DNA of 64,000 nt from CAYSSJ01 sp964433675 (GCA_964433675.1 CAYSSJ010000005.1:79586-143585); one strand, 5' to 3'. Counted from the first letter of the stretch, positions 42,901-52,382 are shown. The notes: generated from the sequence alone by a model not told the origin. Made by a program: numbers and translations.

Positions 42901-45699
42901 TATGATATGATAACAGTGTGTACAAATGGCTGGATAGCACCCGGCGGAACTGATATGCGCGATTATATGAGTTGGCAGATCCCCGGACCGATGGGTCCTT
43001 ATCCTATGATTGCACCATTTTGGGACGATCTGATTACCGGAAGTGGAGATATGGTTTATTACTATGATGCTTCACAGAATTACGTGGTAATCCAATGGTC
43101 TCGGATGGCACAGGATTTGAATAACGATGAAGAGACCTTCCAAGCTATTATTTATGATGCCAACCAGTATCCCACTACTCAGGGTGACAGTGAGATAAAA
43201 TTCCAATACAAAGTTGTAAATAATACTAATTCCGGGAATTATGGCTATCCATATCAGCAAGGGTTGTATTCAACTGTCGGTTTAGCTAATCAAACGGCTA
43301 CAGATGGTCTGCAATATACATTCAACAACGAATATCCCACTGCTGCTAAGCCTTTGGAAAATGAGATGGCAATTTTGTTTACAGGACCACCGATGTCTCT
43401 GGACGAACCATTTATCGTCCTCGGCGGAATGATAATCGATGATCCGGGTGGCAATGGGATAGCTGAATATGGTGAAGAGATAAATCTGTATGTGCAACTG
43501 AACAATTTAGGCGAAAATGCAGCTACAAACGTATCTGCGTCTTTGAGCAGCACGGATGAGTATATTACTATAGATAGTAATCAATCGAATTATAATAATA
43601 TTGAAGGTGGTACTTCGGAAAACAATCTCTCTCCATTTGTTATCAGCATAGCAGAGGATTGTCCGGACGGTCATATTTCTCCTATGCAAATGGTGGTTGA
43701 GAGTGCGGAGAATACTTGGGAGCTCAATCTAACTCTCACTTTGCATGCTCCTGAGGTTGAATATGTATCCACATTTGTAAATGATGGCGATAATAATCTC
43801 TTGGATCCCGGCGAAACTGCCGATATACTCGTCTCTTACGAGAATATCGGTGGTGCGGGTGTTCATGGCGGTGTGTTACAGCTTAGTACGGATGATGCAT
43901 ATCTAACTTTAAATACAGATACCTACGATATTGGTATGTTCCCCGGGAATACTATCCGAACTGCTTCCTTTAATGTGACCGCTGATGATAGTACTCCGAT
44001 CGGACATGTAGTGATGGTAGATTGGGAACTCAGTGCTGATTTGAATTATGAAGCCAGTGGCACATTTTCAATACCGATCTCTCAAGTACCGCTATTTCTG
44101 GAAGAGGATTTCTCCGGTACTTGGCCTCCCGATGGTTGGCAGACTACTTCTACAGGCGGAAATATAAACTGGGAACAGAATAGTAGTAATAATGCCGGTG
44201 GTGAAGAGCCGGAAGCGAGATTTTACTGGTCTCCTTCTACAGTTGCAACTCAGCGACTGATATCTCCACCATTATCTACTCTTGGACACACAAGTGTGGA
44301 TGTAGAGTTTAAGCATTTTAATAACGATTTCGGTGGTGGTTATACACTCAAGGTGGAAACTACCAGCGATGGCGGGGATACCTGGAATACGGTACAGACT
44401 TATCCGGCAAGTGATTTCGGACCCGACACGGAAGAGCTATCAATATCCAATGATGATGTCGGTTCTGCTGAATTTCAGGTGGCTTGGACTTTCGATGGTG
44501 ATTCTTGGGATATTAACTGGTATTGTGTAGATGATGTGGTCATCGGTAGTGGTGAAGGAGCCTCTATGGGCTTTGTAGTAGGAACTGTAACCTTATCAGG
44601 AGGAAGCGGTAATGTAGAAGAAGTAGAGATCTCCGCAGATAACTACACCACCTATCCCGACAGTGATGGCGAATATATCCTTCCCCTGCCTCCGGGCACA
44701 TATACCATGGAAGCTTCTCTGAGCGGTTATGAGAGCGTTACGGTAGAAAATGTCGAGGTAACCGAAACTATTGCTACTACGGTTGACTTTTTCTTGGAAG
44801 AGACTTATACACTTCCACCAGCACAGAATTTAGCTGCTGAAGTGATAGATAACAATGTGCAACTGACCTGGGATCTACCGGATATTATCAATAGATCCGC
44901 TCGAACTCGAATGCCAACTTTCGATACAGCAAAAGCGACCAGAATTCGCCAAGAACGGCCTGAACCAAATCTACTAGGCTTCACGATCTATCGGAATATG
45001 CAAGTCATCCATGAAGGTGAGGATCCTGAACAGATAAGCTATATGGACGAAAACCTGAATAGCGGGCAATATACCTACTTTCTGGAGGCAGTTTATGATG
45101 TGGGTATTTCTGAACCGACAGAATCGGTAGTCGTGAATATAGAGTTGCCGGTTCCGGAGAATCTATCCTATAGCATATCCGATGGCGATGTTATCCTCGA
45201 TTGGGATACAGCCGGTACGGGGATGAATGTAACCGGCTATAATGTTTATCGTGATGATATGGTCATAGCAACTACAGAAGAAGAGACTTATACAGATGAT
45301 ACAGTCGTAATTGGCGAATTATATACCTACTATGTAACAGCGCTATATGAAGGTGGGTATGAGTCCGGAGCTTCCAATGAAGTAGTGGTAGAGGTAACCA
45401 GCGCAGATGATCTGATACCTGCAGTAACCAGATTGGACAACAATTATCCCAATCCGTTCAATCCGGAAACAACCATCCGCTTCTCTCTCCATGAAAATAA
45501 TAAGGTGGAAATCGTGATCTATAATATCAAAGGTGAGAAAGTAAGAGAACTGCTCAGCAGTGAACTTCCGGCATCCTATCATACAGTGGTATGGGATGGA
45601 CGAAATGATCGGGGCAGAATGGTAGCCAGCGGAGTCTATTTCTATCAGATGCGCACTTCCGGTTTCTTACAGATCAAGAAAATGCTCTTGATGAAATAA
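39973..45699 (+). CDS. Giant secreted C25-type (gingipain-like) protein with T9SS sorting domain, copy 1
   Basis: A 1,908-residue secreted protein: signal peptide (1-18), C25 propeptide-like domain (about 40-190), C25 peptidase-like domain (about 236-548), an Ig-like domain, repeated beta-sandwich units opening with a D/N-rich DPGET motif (about 688, 802, 1160, 1272), a middle beta domain (about 925-1135), a cleaved-adhesin/MAM-like domain (about 1378-1530, DFSGTWPPDGWQT), a carboxypeptidase-regulatory-like domain (1533-1610), two Fn3-like domains and a T9SS type A sorting domain (from 1820, NNYPNPFNPETTIRFSL). The Cys expected in gingipains is present (C467 in LTCGTGN) but the His position reads Tyr (FRGYLG, 440). 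Surface-attached protease or adhesin; activity unproven. Confidence 0.88.
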   Translation: MKYLFMCLMVCLISFNLNSEWVDLSARDIDNYFYNESGTTDNIVFEFSLPGYEAEKIDESGEEYLKISYPEVGELIEVGKPALPVFSTMLAIAHQGEVDIEILSIEEETIEDILVYPQQELQIESEPVSGKFSIDLDYYASGGMYPQERVVIGEPAIMRGVRVANVSVQPFRYDAANRRLHIIKDISLRVTTSGSGGVNALSQRSVDRKASRNFEALYKASILNYDNINTREEFHRPNYLVIHPANIQVEGVMNMWADWKREKGFRVVMASLSETGSSVNQIKSYIQNAYDNWEHPPEFILLAGTANSSSSFHIPIQSQSSGYGDHYYVLLEGNDIVADAYIGRFGYQNLTELQTIVSKVLNYEKNPYMTDTDWYEKALLVGDTSPSGQSCVDLNMHVRDMMLLHNPEFTFTELYTSNPSSTQMRNAIDAGVSYFNFRGYLGMSGFTGEIGSLNNGLMMPFSVMLTCGTGNITGSTDGHSGNMAKLGTPQNPRGAIGAIGTATSATRTMFNNVVASGIFYGIFVDEIYHMGGALNRGKLNLYNNFGTTPAATSFVQNFSYWNNLMGDPGLNLWTGLPEDLIVEYDDNVALGTNYLEVSVEDDSGLPVAGAWVTALMGDEEIFATDYTDDEGLVVLPIDAQDGGTVKLTVTKHNFKPHLGEFTVSEYEQFVNVETYEIIDDNTGGTTGNGDGIVNPGETVDIRATLQNFGSMSATNVNAELTSSSDDVEILASIVDYGTISAGSTSTPASGFLVEFSSGIVGGTTIAFDLEITASGGEVWEDKIYITVAGASLWTSGYEVFDGNNNILDPGETVELEVILENLGTVAASGINATLSTNSSHIEVEDDSGYFGTIPAGGSSQNSANRFEVTASTYVLPGMQVMMNLHLYNNDGYDDNVSFILEIGEVTVTDPLGPDGYGYWAYDCGDTDYYQAPVYDWIEIDPNYGGSGTILPVNDGGDMGDIHDIDLPITFRFYGEEYDMITVCTNGWIAPGGTDMRDYMSWQIPGPMGPYPMIAPFWDDLITGSGDMVYYYDASQNYVVIQWSRMAQDLNNDEETFQAIIYDANQYPTTQGDSEIKFQYKVVNNTNSGNYGYPYQQGLYSTVGLANQTATDGLQYTFNNEYPTAAKPLENEMAILFTGPPMSLDEPFIVLGGMIIDDPGGNGIAEYGEEINLYVQLNNLGENAATNVSASLSSTDEYITIDSNQSNYNNIEGGTSENNLSPFVISIAEDCPDGHISPMQMVVESAENTWELNLTLTLHAPEVEYVSTFVNDGDNNLLDPGETADILVSYENIGGAGVHGGVLQLSTDDAYLTLNTDTYDIGMFPGNTIRTASFNVTADDSTPIGHVVMVDWELSADLNYEASGTFSIPISQVPLFLEEDFSGTWPPDGWQTTSTGGNINWEQNSSNNAGGEEPEARFYWSPSTVATQRLISPPLSTLGHTSVDVEFKHFNNDFGGGYTLKVETTSDGGDTWNTVQTYPASDFGPDTEELSISNDDVGSAEFQVAWTFDGDSWDINWYCVDDVVIGSGEGASMGFVVGTVTLSGGSGNVEEVEISADNYTTYPDSDGEYILPLPPGTYTMEASLSGYESVTVENVEVTETIATTVDFFLEETYTLPPAQNLAAEVIDNNVQLTWDLPDIINRSARTRMPTFDTAKATRIRQERPEPNLLGFTIYRNMQVIHEGEDPEQISYMDENLNSGQYTYFLEAVYDVGISEPTESVVVNIELPVPENLSYSISDGDVILDWDTAGTGMNVTGYNVYRDDMVIATTEEETYTDDTVVIGELYTYYVTALYEGGYESGASNEVVVEVTSADDLIPAVTRLDNNYPNPFNPETTIRFSLHENNKVEIVIYNIKGEKVRELLSSELPASYHTVVWDGRNDRGRMVASGVYFYQMRTSGFLQIKKMLLMK
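44560..44806 (+). repeat. Identical block A, copy 1
   Basis: 247 bases identical to 50366-50612. It covers the carboxypeptidase-regulatory-like domain in the first giant C25 gene. The flanking gene sequence differs at many synonymous sites. Confidence 0.9.
45388..45600 (+). repeat. Identical block B, copy 1
   Basis: 213 bases identical to 51194-51406. It covers most of the T9SS sorting domain. Identity ends at the codon following ATGGGATGGA. Confidence 0.9.
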
Positions 45700-45713
45700 G
45701 AGATAATACTATG

Positions 45714-45747
45714 CGGATAGAGTGTCTGGACATGGATGCTCTATCCG
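45714..45747 (+). terminator. Long hairpin between the two giant genes
   Basis: CGGATAGAG and CTCTATCCG form a nine-pair perfect stem with a 16-base loop that contains a small TGTC/GACA stem. It lacks a T-run, so it may act as a transcript-end or processing structure rather than a classical terminator. Confidence 0.5.
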
Positions 45748-45781
45748 AATTATTATAAAAAATGTATTAAAGGAATAAGTA

Positions 45782-48700
45782 ATGAAAAAAAGTTTGATTA
45801 TTATCGCTTGTCTTATCCCGATGTTACTATGTGCAGGCTGGAAGGATTTATCCAACAATAGCGTAAATAATCCTTTCGACATGGTTGATGGTGTGAAAGA
45901 AGATATTAGGGTTGATTTTGCTCTGCCCGGTTATGAATCCGAAACAGTGGTTGAAGCCGGTGAAGAGTATTTGAAGATAAGTTACCCTGAAGTTGGAGAA
46001 CTGATCGAAGTAGGTAAGCCAGCTCTACCCGTTTTTTCTACTATATTGGCTATTGCAGATCAAGGAGATGTGGAAATAGAGATCTTGTCTGTCGAAGAAG
46101 AGATCATAGAAGATGTGCGAATTTATCCACAGCAAGAATTGCAGATAGAAAGCCAACCTACCAATAGTGAGTTTGTTATTGATGATGATTACTATTCCAA
46201 AGGCGGACTATATCCTTTGGATAATGTCGTAATCGGTGAGCCGGCTATCATGCGTGGTGTAAGAGTTGTCAATCTGAGTGTTCAGCCGTTTAGATATGAA
46301 GCAAAAAGTCGCAAATTATATATCGTACGAGATATCTCACTGAGAGTGGTTACCACCGGGAGAGGTGGCGCAAACACTTTGTCACAGCGCTCCGCTGATA
46401 GAAAGGCATCCCGTTCGTTCCAGTCATTTTATAAATCTACTATTCTGAATTCCGATATGCTTAGTACAAGAGAAGAATTTCAACGACCAAGCTACTTGGT
46501 AGTTCATCCACCCAATGTTCAAGTAGAAGGGGCACTAAATATATGGGCGAATTGGAAAAGAGAAATGGGTTATGAAGTGGTGATGGTTAGCACATCTCAT
46601 ACCGGCAGCAATTCTTCGCAATTAAAGAACTATATTCAAAATGCTTATGATACCTGGGACAATCCACCCGAGTTTATCCTACTTGCCGGTAATGCAAGTA
46701 CCAATGCCACATTTCACGTGCCAACCCACCATATTGCTTCCGGTTATGGCGACCACTATTACACAATGCTGGAGGGAAACGATATCCTCCCCGATGTGAA
46801 TATCGGTAGATTTTCTTATAATAATCTGACCGAATTACAAACAATTATCACCAAAATTTTAAATTATGAAAAGGAGCCATATTGGGATAGTACAGATTGG
46901 TACGAAAAAGCTCTTTTAGTGGGGGATACCAGTCCCTCGGGTCAGTCTTGTGTCGATCTTAATATGCATGTCAGGGATATGATGTTAAATCATAACCCGG
47001 AATTTAGCTTCACTGAGCTTTATAGTGCTAGTCCTTCTTCAACTCAGATGAGAAATGTAATAGATTCCGGTGTGAGTTATTTCAATTATCGAGGTATCGA
47101 GGGCATGGCAGGATTTACATACGAAGTTAATAATCTGAACAATGGACTGAAACTACCGGTATCAGTTTTTTTAACCTGTAATACTGGTAATTTTGCCGGG
47201 ACATCTGATGGTGTAAGCGAGAAGATGTTCAAGCTTGGAACTCCGCAAAATCCACGTGGTGCGATAGCAGCTATTGGCACCGTAACACCGCACACTCATA
47301 CTATGTTCAACAATGTAATTGCTGCGGGCATTTTTTATGGTATATTTGTGGATGATATCTATCACATGGGTGGAGCTTTGAATCGTGGTAAAGTTAATCT
47401 CTATGATAACTTTGGCACTACTCCAGCCGCTTCGAGTTATGTGCAGAATTTCAGTTATTGGACGAATTTGATGGGCGATCCGGGCATGAAGATATGGACT
47501 GCACTACCAAAGGATTTCACCATAGAGTATGATGATAATGTGGCTTTGGGGACAAACTATCTTGAAGTAACTGTACAAAGTATTAACGATACACCGGTTG
47601 AAGGAGCTTGGGTTACTGCCTTGATGGGTGATGAGGAGATCTTCGCCAGTGATTATACCGACGAAAATGGTATGGTGACTCTACCTATAGATGCTCAAGA
47701 TACGGGTACTGTCAAATTAACAGTAACCAAACACAACTTTAAACCACATCTGGGTGAATTTACAATAAGTGAACAGGAACAATTCGTAAATATAGAGTCT
47801 TACGAGATAATTGACGATAATAGTGGCAGCACGGTTGGTAATGGAGACGGCATAGTTAATCCTGGTGAAACAGTTGATATCATTGCTACCATGCATAATT
47901 TCGGCAGTATGAGTGTGAGCGGTGTAACTGCCGAACTCAGTAGCTCTGATGCTAATGTCGAGATCATAAATTCAAGTGTGGATTATGGTATGATATCTTC
48001 AGGAGATAATTCCACCCCTTCATCCGGTTTCTTAGTCGAATTTTCGCCCGACATTTTGGGTGGAAGCATCATCGAATTTGATGTGCAAATAACCGATGCT
48101 ACCGGACAAGATTGGGAAGACAAACTCTTCATCACAGTTGCTGGTGCCAGTCTATGGGCTGCCGGATATGAAGTGTTTGATGGAAACAACAATATACTCG
48201 ATCCCGGAGAGACGGCTGAACTGGAAGTAATATTGGAAAACCTAGGCACAGTAGCTGCACAAGGTGTGAATGCGACTTTATCTACTAATAATTCGAATAT
48301 AGAAGTGGATGACGATTTCGGATTTTTCGGAACTGTTCCCGCAGGGGGAAGTTTGCAGAACAGTTCAAACCGCTTTGAAGTTACAGCCAGTACATATATG
48401 CTTCCCGGAACTCAGGTGATGATGAATCTTCATCTCTATAATAACGATGGCTATGATGATAATGTTTCTTTCCTGTTGGAAGTGGGTGAAGTAACTGTGA
48501 CAGATCCGCTCGGACCGGACGATTATGGCTATTGGGCTTATGATTGTGGTGATACAGATTATTATCAAGTACCCGAGTATGACTGGATAGAGATAGATCC
48601 GAATTATGGCGGCCAAGGCACTATTTTGCCAGTGTATGATAGTGGAGATATGGGCGATATACATGATATCGACCTTCCCATCACTTTACGTTTCTATGGT

Positions 48701-51505
48701 GATGAGTATGATATGATAACGGTCTGTACTAATGGTTGGATAGCTCCCGGCGGAACTGATATGCGAGACTATATGAGTTGGCAGATACCAGGTCCGATGG
48801 GACCATATCCTCTTATCGCACCATTTTGGGATGACCTGAAAATGGGTGGCGGAAATATGGTTTATTACTATGATGCAAATAATAATTATATTGTCATACA
48901 ATGGTCGCGGATGTTGAATGATTTTACAAATGATGAAGAAACTTTCCAAGCTATCTTGTATGATGCCAATCATTATCCGACTACTTTGGGAGATAGTGAG
49001 ATCAAATTTCAATATAAAATAATAAATAATACAAATTCTGGAAGTTTTGGCTACACATTTCAACAAGGATTATATTCCACTGTTGGCATTGCCAACGAAA
49101 CTGCTACCGATGGGTTGCAATATACATTTAATAACGGATATCCAACTGCTGCCAAGCCGTTGGCAAATGAAATGGCTATACTATTTACAGGACCTCCGGT
49201 ATCACTTGATGAACCATACATAGTTCTCGGTGGAATGATCATCGACGATCCGAACGGCAACGGGATTGCTGAATATGGAGAAGATATCAATCTTTATGTT
49301 CAGCTTAATAATATCGGTGAGAGTCCTGCAACTAATGTATCCGCTACTCTTAGCAGTACGGATGAGTTTATTACTATAGATAGTAATCAATCGAATTATA
49401 ATAATATTGCCGGTGGATCCTCAGAGAATAATCTAACTCCATTCGTCATAAGCATAGCAGAGGATTGTCCGGACGGACATAATTCACCGATACAAATGCA
49501 AGTTCAAACTGCTGAAGAAACATGGGATATTAATCTCAATCTAATGCTGCACGCTCCTGAGGTTGAATATGTATCAACATTTGTAAATGATGGCGATAAT
49601 AATCTCTTGGATCCGGGTGAAACTGCCGATATACTCGTCTCTTACGAGAATATCGGTGGTGCGGGTGTTCATGGCGGTGTGCTGGAGCTTAGTACGGATG
49701 ATGCATATCTAACTTTGAATACAGATACCTACAACATCGGTATGCTTCCCGGAAATACTATTCGAACTGCTTCTTTCAATGTGACTGCTGATGATAGTAC
49801 TCCGATCGGACATGTTGTTATGGTAGATTGGGAACTCAGTGCCGATCTGAACTTTGAAGCCAGCGGAACATTCTCAATACCGATTTCTCAAGTACCGCTA
49901 TTTCTGGAAGAGGATTTCTCCGGTACTTGGCCTCCCGACGGTTGGCAGACTACATCTACCGGCGGAAACATAAACTGGCAACAGAATAGCAGCAATAATG
50001 CCGGTGGAGAAGCGCCGGAAGCGAGATTTTATTGGTCTCCATCATCGGATGGAACTCAGCGCCTGATATCTCCACCATTATCTACTCTCGGACACACAAG
50101 TGTGGATGTAGAGTTTAAACATTATAACAACGATTTTAGCGGTGGTTACAATATCAAAGTGGAAACTACCAGCAATGGCGGAGATACATGGAATACCGTT
50201 CAGACGTATCCATCAAGTAATTTCGGACCCGACACAGAAGAGCTATCAATATCCAATGATGATGTTGGTTCTGCAGAGTTTCAGGTGGCTTGGACTTTCG
50301 ATGGTGATTCTTGGAACATCAACTGGTATTGTGTAGATGATGTGGTCATCGGTAGTGGTGAAGGTGCCTCTATGGGCTTTGTAGTAGGAACTGTAACCTT
50401 ATCAGGAGGAAGCGGTAATGTAGAAGAAGTAGAGATCTCCGCAGATAACTACACCACCTATCCCGACAGTGATGGCGAATATATCCTTCCCCTGCCTCCG
50501 GGCACATATACCATGGAAGCTTCTCTGAGCGGTTATGAGAGCGTTACGGTAGAAAATGTCGAGGTAACCGAAACTATTGCTACTACGGTTGACTTTTTCT
50601 TGGAAGAGACTTTTGTGCTTCAACCGCCACAAAACCTAACTGCAAATCTCGAGGATAATAATGTGCATCTAACATGGGATCTTCCGGAGATTGCAAACAG
50701 AGTGACCCGCTCACGTATGCCGATGATTAGTGACACACAAAGCAGCAAAGTAAAAGAGGGTCGCCCGCAAGCTACCCTTATCGGCTTCACGATCTATCGG
50801 AATATGCAAGTCATCCATGAAGGTGAGGATCCCGAACAGGTTAGTTTTGTCGATGAGAATATGAATAGTGGACAATATACTTATTTCTTAGAAGCTAATT
50901 ATGATCTGGGAGTGTCTGAACCTTCCAACAGTGTCGAAGTTACAGTCGTGTTACCGATTCCCGAAAACCTTAATTACAGCGTTAGTTATGGCGATGTAAT
51001 TCTGGACTGGGATGCGCCGGATACAGGCATAGTTTTGACCAGTTATCATATTTATCGCGATGATATGATCATAGCTACTACAGAAGAAGAGAATTATACA
51101 GATGATACAGGCGTGATGGGCGAAGTATATACCTACTATGTAACGGCGCTATATGAAGGTGGATATGAGTCCGGAGCTTCCAATGAAGTAGTAGTAGAGG
51201 TAACCAGCGCAGATGATCTGATACCTGCAGTAACCAGATTGGACAACAATTATCCCAATCCGTTCAATCCGGAAACAACCATCCGCTTCTCTCTCCATGA
51301 AAATAATAAGGTGGAAATCGTGATCTATAATATCAAAGGTGAGAAAGTAAGAGAACTGCTCAGCAGTGAACTTCCGGCATCCTATCATACAGTGGTATGG
51401 GATGGAAGAAATGATCGAGGCAGAATGGTAGCAAGCGGTGTTTATCTCTATCAGATGAGCACTTCCGATTTCTCCCAGATCAAGAAAATGCTCTTGATGA
51501 AATAA
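45782..51505 (+). CDS. Giant secreted C25-type (gingipain-like) protein with T9SS sorting domain, copy 2
   Basis: A 1,907-residue paralogue of the preceding gene with the same domain order: signal peptide (1-18), propeptide-like domain, C25-like domain (about 235-547), Ig-like and DPGET repeats, middle beta domain, cleaved-adhesin/MAM-like domain, carboxypeptidase-regulatory-like domain, Fn3-like domains and C-terminal T9SS type A sorting domain. Cys466 is kept (LTCNTGN), but where gingipains have GHG this copy reads RGIEG (438-441), so the His is absent here too. It is 83 bp after copy 1 and ends in its own hairpin. The two copies probably arose by tandem duplication and keep exchanging sequence. 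Confidence 0.88.
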   Translation: MKKSLIIIACLIPMLLCAGWKDLSNNSVNNPFDMVDGVKEDIRVDFALPGYESETVVEAGEEYLKISYPEVGELIEVGKPALPVFSTILAIADQGDVEIEILSVEEEIIEDVRIYPQQELQIESQPTNSEFVIDDDYYSKGGLYPLDNVVIGEPAIMRGVRVVNLSVQPFRYEAKSRKLYIVRDISLRVVTTGRGGANTLSQRSADRKASRSFQSFYKSTILNSDMLSTREEFQRPSYLVVHPPNVQVEGALNIWANWKREMGYEVVMVSTSHTGSNSSQLKNYIQNAYDTWDNPPEFILLAGNASTNATFHVPTHHIASGYGDHYYTMLEGNDILPDVNIGRFSYNNLTELQTIITKILNYEKEPYWDSTDWYEKALLVGDTSPSGQSCVDLNMHVRDMMLNHNPEFSFTELYSASPSSTQMRNVIDSGVSYFNYRGIEGMAGFTYEVNNLNNGLKLPVSVFLTCNTGNFAGTSDGVSEKMFKLGTPQNPRGAIAAIGTVTPHTHTMFNNVIAAGIFYGIFVDDIYHMGGALNRGKVNLYDNFGTTPAASSYVQNFSYWTNLMGDPGMKIWTALPKDFTIEYDDNVALGTNYLEVTVQSINDTPVEGAWVTALMGDEEIFASDYTDENGMVTLPIDAQDTGTVKLTVTKHNFKPHLGEFTISEQEQFVNIESYEIIDDNSGSTVGNGDGIVNPGETVDIIATMHNFGSMSVSGVTAELSSSDANVEIINSSVDYGMISSGDNSTPSSGFLVEFSPDILGGSIIEFDVQITDATGQDWEDKLFITVAGASLWAAGYEVFDGNNNILDPGETAELEVILENLGTVAAQGVNATLSTNNSNIEVDDDFGFFGTVPAGGSLQNSSNRFEVTASTYMLPGTQVMMNLHLYNNDGYDDNVSFLLEVGEVTVTDPLGPDDYGYWAYDCGDTDYYQVPEYDWIEIDPNYGGQGTILPVYDSGDMGDIHDIDLPITLRFYGDEYDMITVCTNGWIAPGGTDMRDYMSWQIPGPMGPYPLIAPFWDDLKMGGGNMVYYYDANNNYIVIQWSRMLNDFTNDEETFQAILYDANHYPTTLGDSEIKFQYKIINNTNSGSFGYTFQQGLYSTVGIANETATDGLQYTFNNGYPTAAKPLANEMAILFTGPPVSLDEPYIVLGGMIIDDPNGNGIAEYGEDINLYVQLNNIGESPATNVSATLSSTDEFITIDSNQSNYNNIAGGSSENNLTPFVISIAEDCPDGHNSPIQMQVQTAEETWDINLNLMLHAPEVEYVSTFVNDGDNNLLDPGETADILVSYENIGGAGVHGGVLELSTDDAYLTLNTDTYNIGMLPGNTIRTASFNVTADDSTPIGHVVMVDWELSADLNFEASGTFSIPISQVPLFLEEDFSGTWPPDGWQTTSTGGNINWQQNSSNNAGGEAPEARFYWSPSSDGTQRLISPPLSTLGHTSVDVEFKHYNNDFSGGYNIKVETTSNGGDTWNTVQTYPSSNFGPDTEELSISNDDVGSAEFQVAWTFDGDSWNINWYCVDDVVIGSGEGASMGFVVGTVTLSGGSGNVEEVEISADNYTTYPDSDGEYILPLPPGTYTMEASLSGYESVTVENVEVTETIATTVDFFLEETFVLQPPQNLTANLEDNNVHLTWDLPEIANRVTRSRMPMISDTQSSKVKEGRPQATLIGFTIYRNMQVIHEGEDPEQVSFVDENMNSGQYTYFLEANYDLGVSEPSNSVEVTVVLPIPENLNYSVSYGDVILDWDAPDTGIVLTSYHIYRDDMIIATTEEENYTDDTGVMGEVYTYYVTALYEGGYESGASNEVVVEVTSADDLIPAVTRLDNNYPNPFNPETTIRFSLHENNKVEIVIYNIKGEKVRELLSSELPASYHTVVWDGRNDRGRMVASGVYLYQMSTSDFSQIKKMLLMK
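50366..50612 (+). repeat. Identical block A, copy 2
   Basis: 247 bases identical to 44560-44806, in the second giant C25 gene at the same place in the protein. Confidence 0.9.
51194..51406 (+). repeat. Identical block B, copy 2
   Basis: 213 bases identical to 45388-45600, covering the sorting domain of the second gene. Confidence 0.9.
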
Positions 51506-51515
51506 TCACACTATA

Positions 51516-51545
51516 GGGCAGGGGTTCATATATTCCTGCCCGATT
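51516..51545 (+). terminator. Terminator after the second giant C25 gene
   Basis: GGGCAGG and CCTGCCC form a seven-pair stem with a 12-base loop, followed by GATTCCTATTTTATT, a weak T-tract. It lies 11 bases after the stop. Confidence 0.65.
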
Positions 51546-51656
51546 CCTATTTTATTAAAAAGTAAAGAAAGGCTCACTATCTCAGCATTAAGTGAAAATG
51601 TTGACAAACAAACATCTTTTATTTAAGTAGAATATATATGATAATTGGGAGTGGTT

Positions 51657-52370
51657 ATGGAGTGTAATAGCTTGATAAAAAGTGAATTATATAAATTGTC
51701 AGACGAAGAGAAAGCAAAGACTCTGCAAAAATTCTTTCAGACTTTTCCGGGCGGTTATGCTGAAGGAGATATATTCATCGGCGTATCAGTGCCGAATCAA
51801 AGAAAAGTTGCTAAACGGTATTATCAAAAAATCAGCATGAAAGAACTATCTGACTTGATAAATGCCGAGATACATGAATATCGTCTTACGGCATTGTTTA
51901 TCCTTGTGCAAAAATTCGTAAAAACCAAGCAGGAGCAGGAGCAGCAAAAGCTGATCGATTTCTATCTGCATAATCTGGATCGAGTTGATAACTGGGATTT
52001 GGTTGATTCTTCTGCCTATAAACTCTTGGGAGCTTTTTTATATGATAAAGAGCGGTCAATTTTGTATCAATTGGCAGAGTCAGAAAATCTTTGGCATCAG
52101 CGAATTGCGATGATAGCGACTTTCTATTTTATCAAACAAAATGATTATTCCGACTCACTCAAAATTGCAAAGCTTTTACTTAACCATCCACATGATCTGA
52201 TTCATAAAGCGGTCGGGTGGATGTTGAGAGAGATCGGGAATCGTGATTTTAAGGTGGAGCTACAATTTTTGCGAAAGCATTATAAAACTATGCCGAGAAC
52301 TATGCTGAGATATGCAATCGAAAAATTCGATAATGATTTGAGGAAGAAGTTCCTACAAGGTTATATTTAG
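51657..52370 (+). CDS. AlkD-like DNA alkylation repair protein
   Basis: A 237-residue all-helical protein of the AlkD glycosylase family (HEAT-like repeats), which removes alkylated bases such as 3-methyladenine and 7-methylguanine. Signatures: FIGVSVPNQRKVAKRY near the N-terminus, HEYRLTALFILVQKF and the catalytic-face motif DNWDLVDSSA (about 115-124, including the Trp-Asp pair), then LWHQRIAMIATFYFI. I chose ATG 51657 after GGGAG; a TTG four codons upstream is possible. A TTGACA at 51601 may be its -35 box. It is followed by the phosphatase gene 12 bases on. Confidence 0.9.
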   Translation: MECNSLIKSELYKLSDEEKAKTLQKFFQTFPGGYAEGDIFIGVSVPNQRKVAKRYYQKISMKELSDLINAEIHEYRLTALFILVQKFVKTKQEQEQQKLIDFYLHNLDRVDNWDLVDSSAYKLLGAFLYDKERSILYQLAESENLWHQRIAMIATFYFIKQNDYSDSLKIAKLLLNHPHDLIHKAVGWMLREIGNRDFKVELQFLRKHYKTMPRTMLRYAIEKFDNDLRKKFLQGYI

Positions 52371-52382
52371 TGAGGAAAGAGA

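Noticed and set aside
39973..51505. Idea that the twin giant genes are an assembly duplication
   Set aside because: They differ by many silent and amino-acid changes outside the identical blocks and have different flanks, so both are real.
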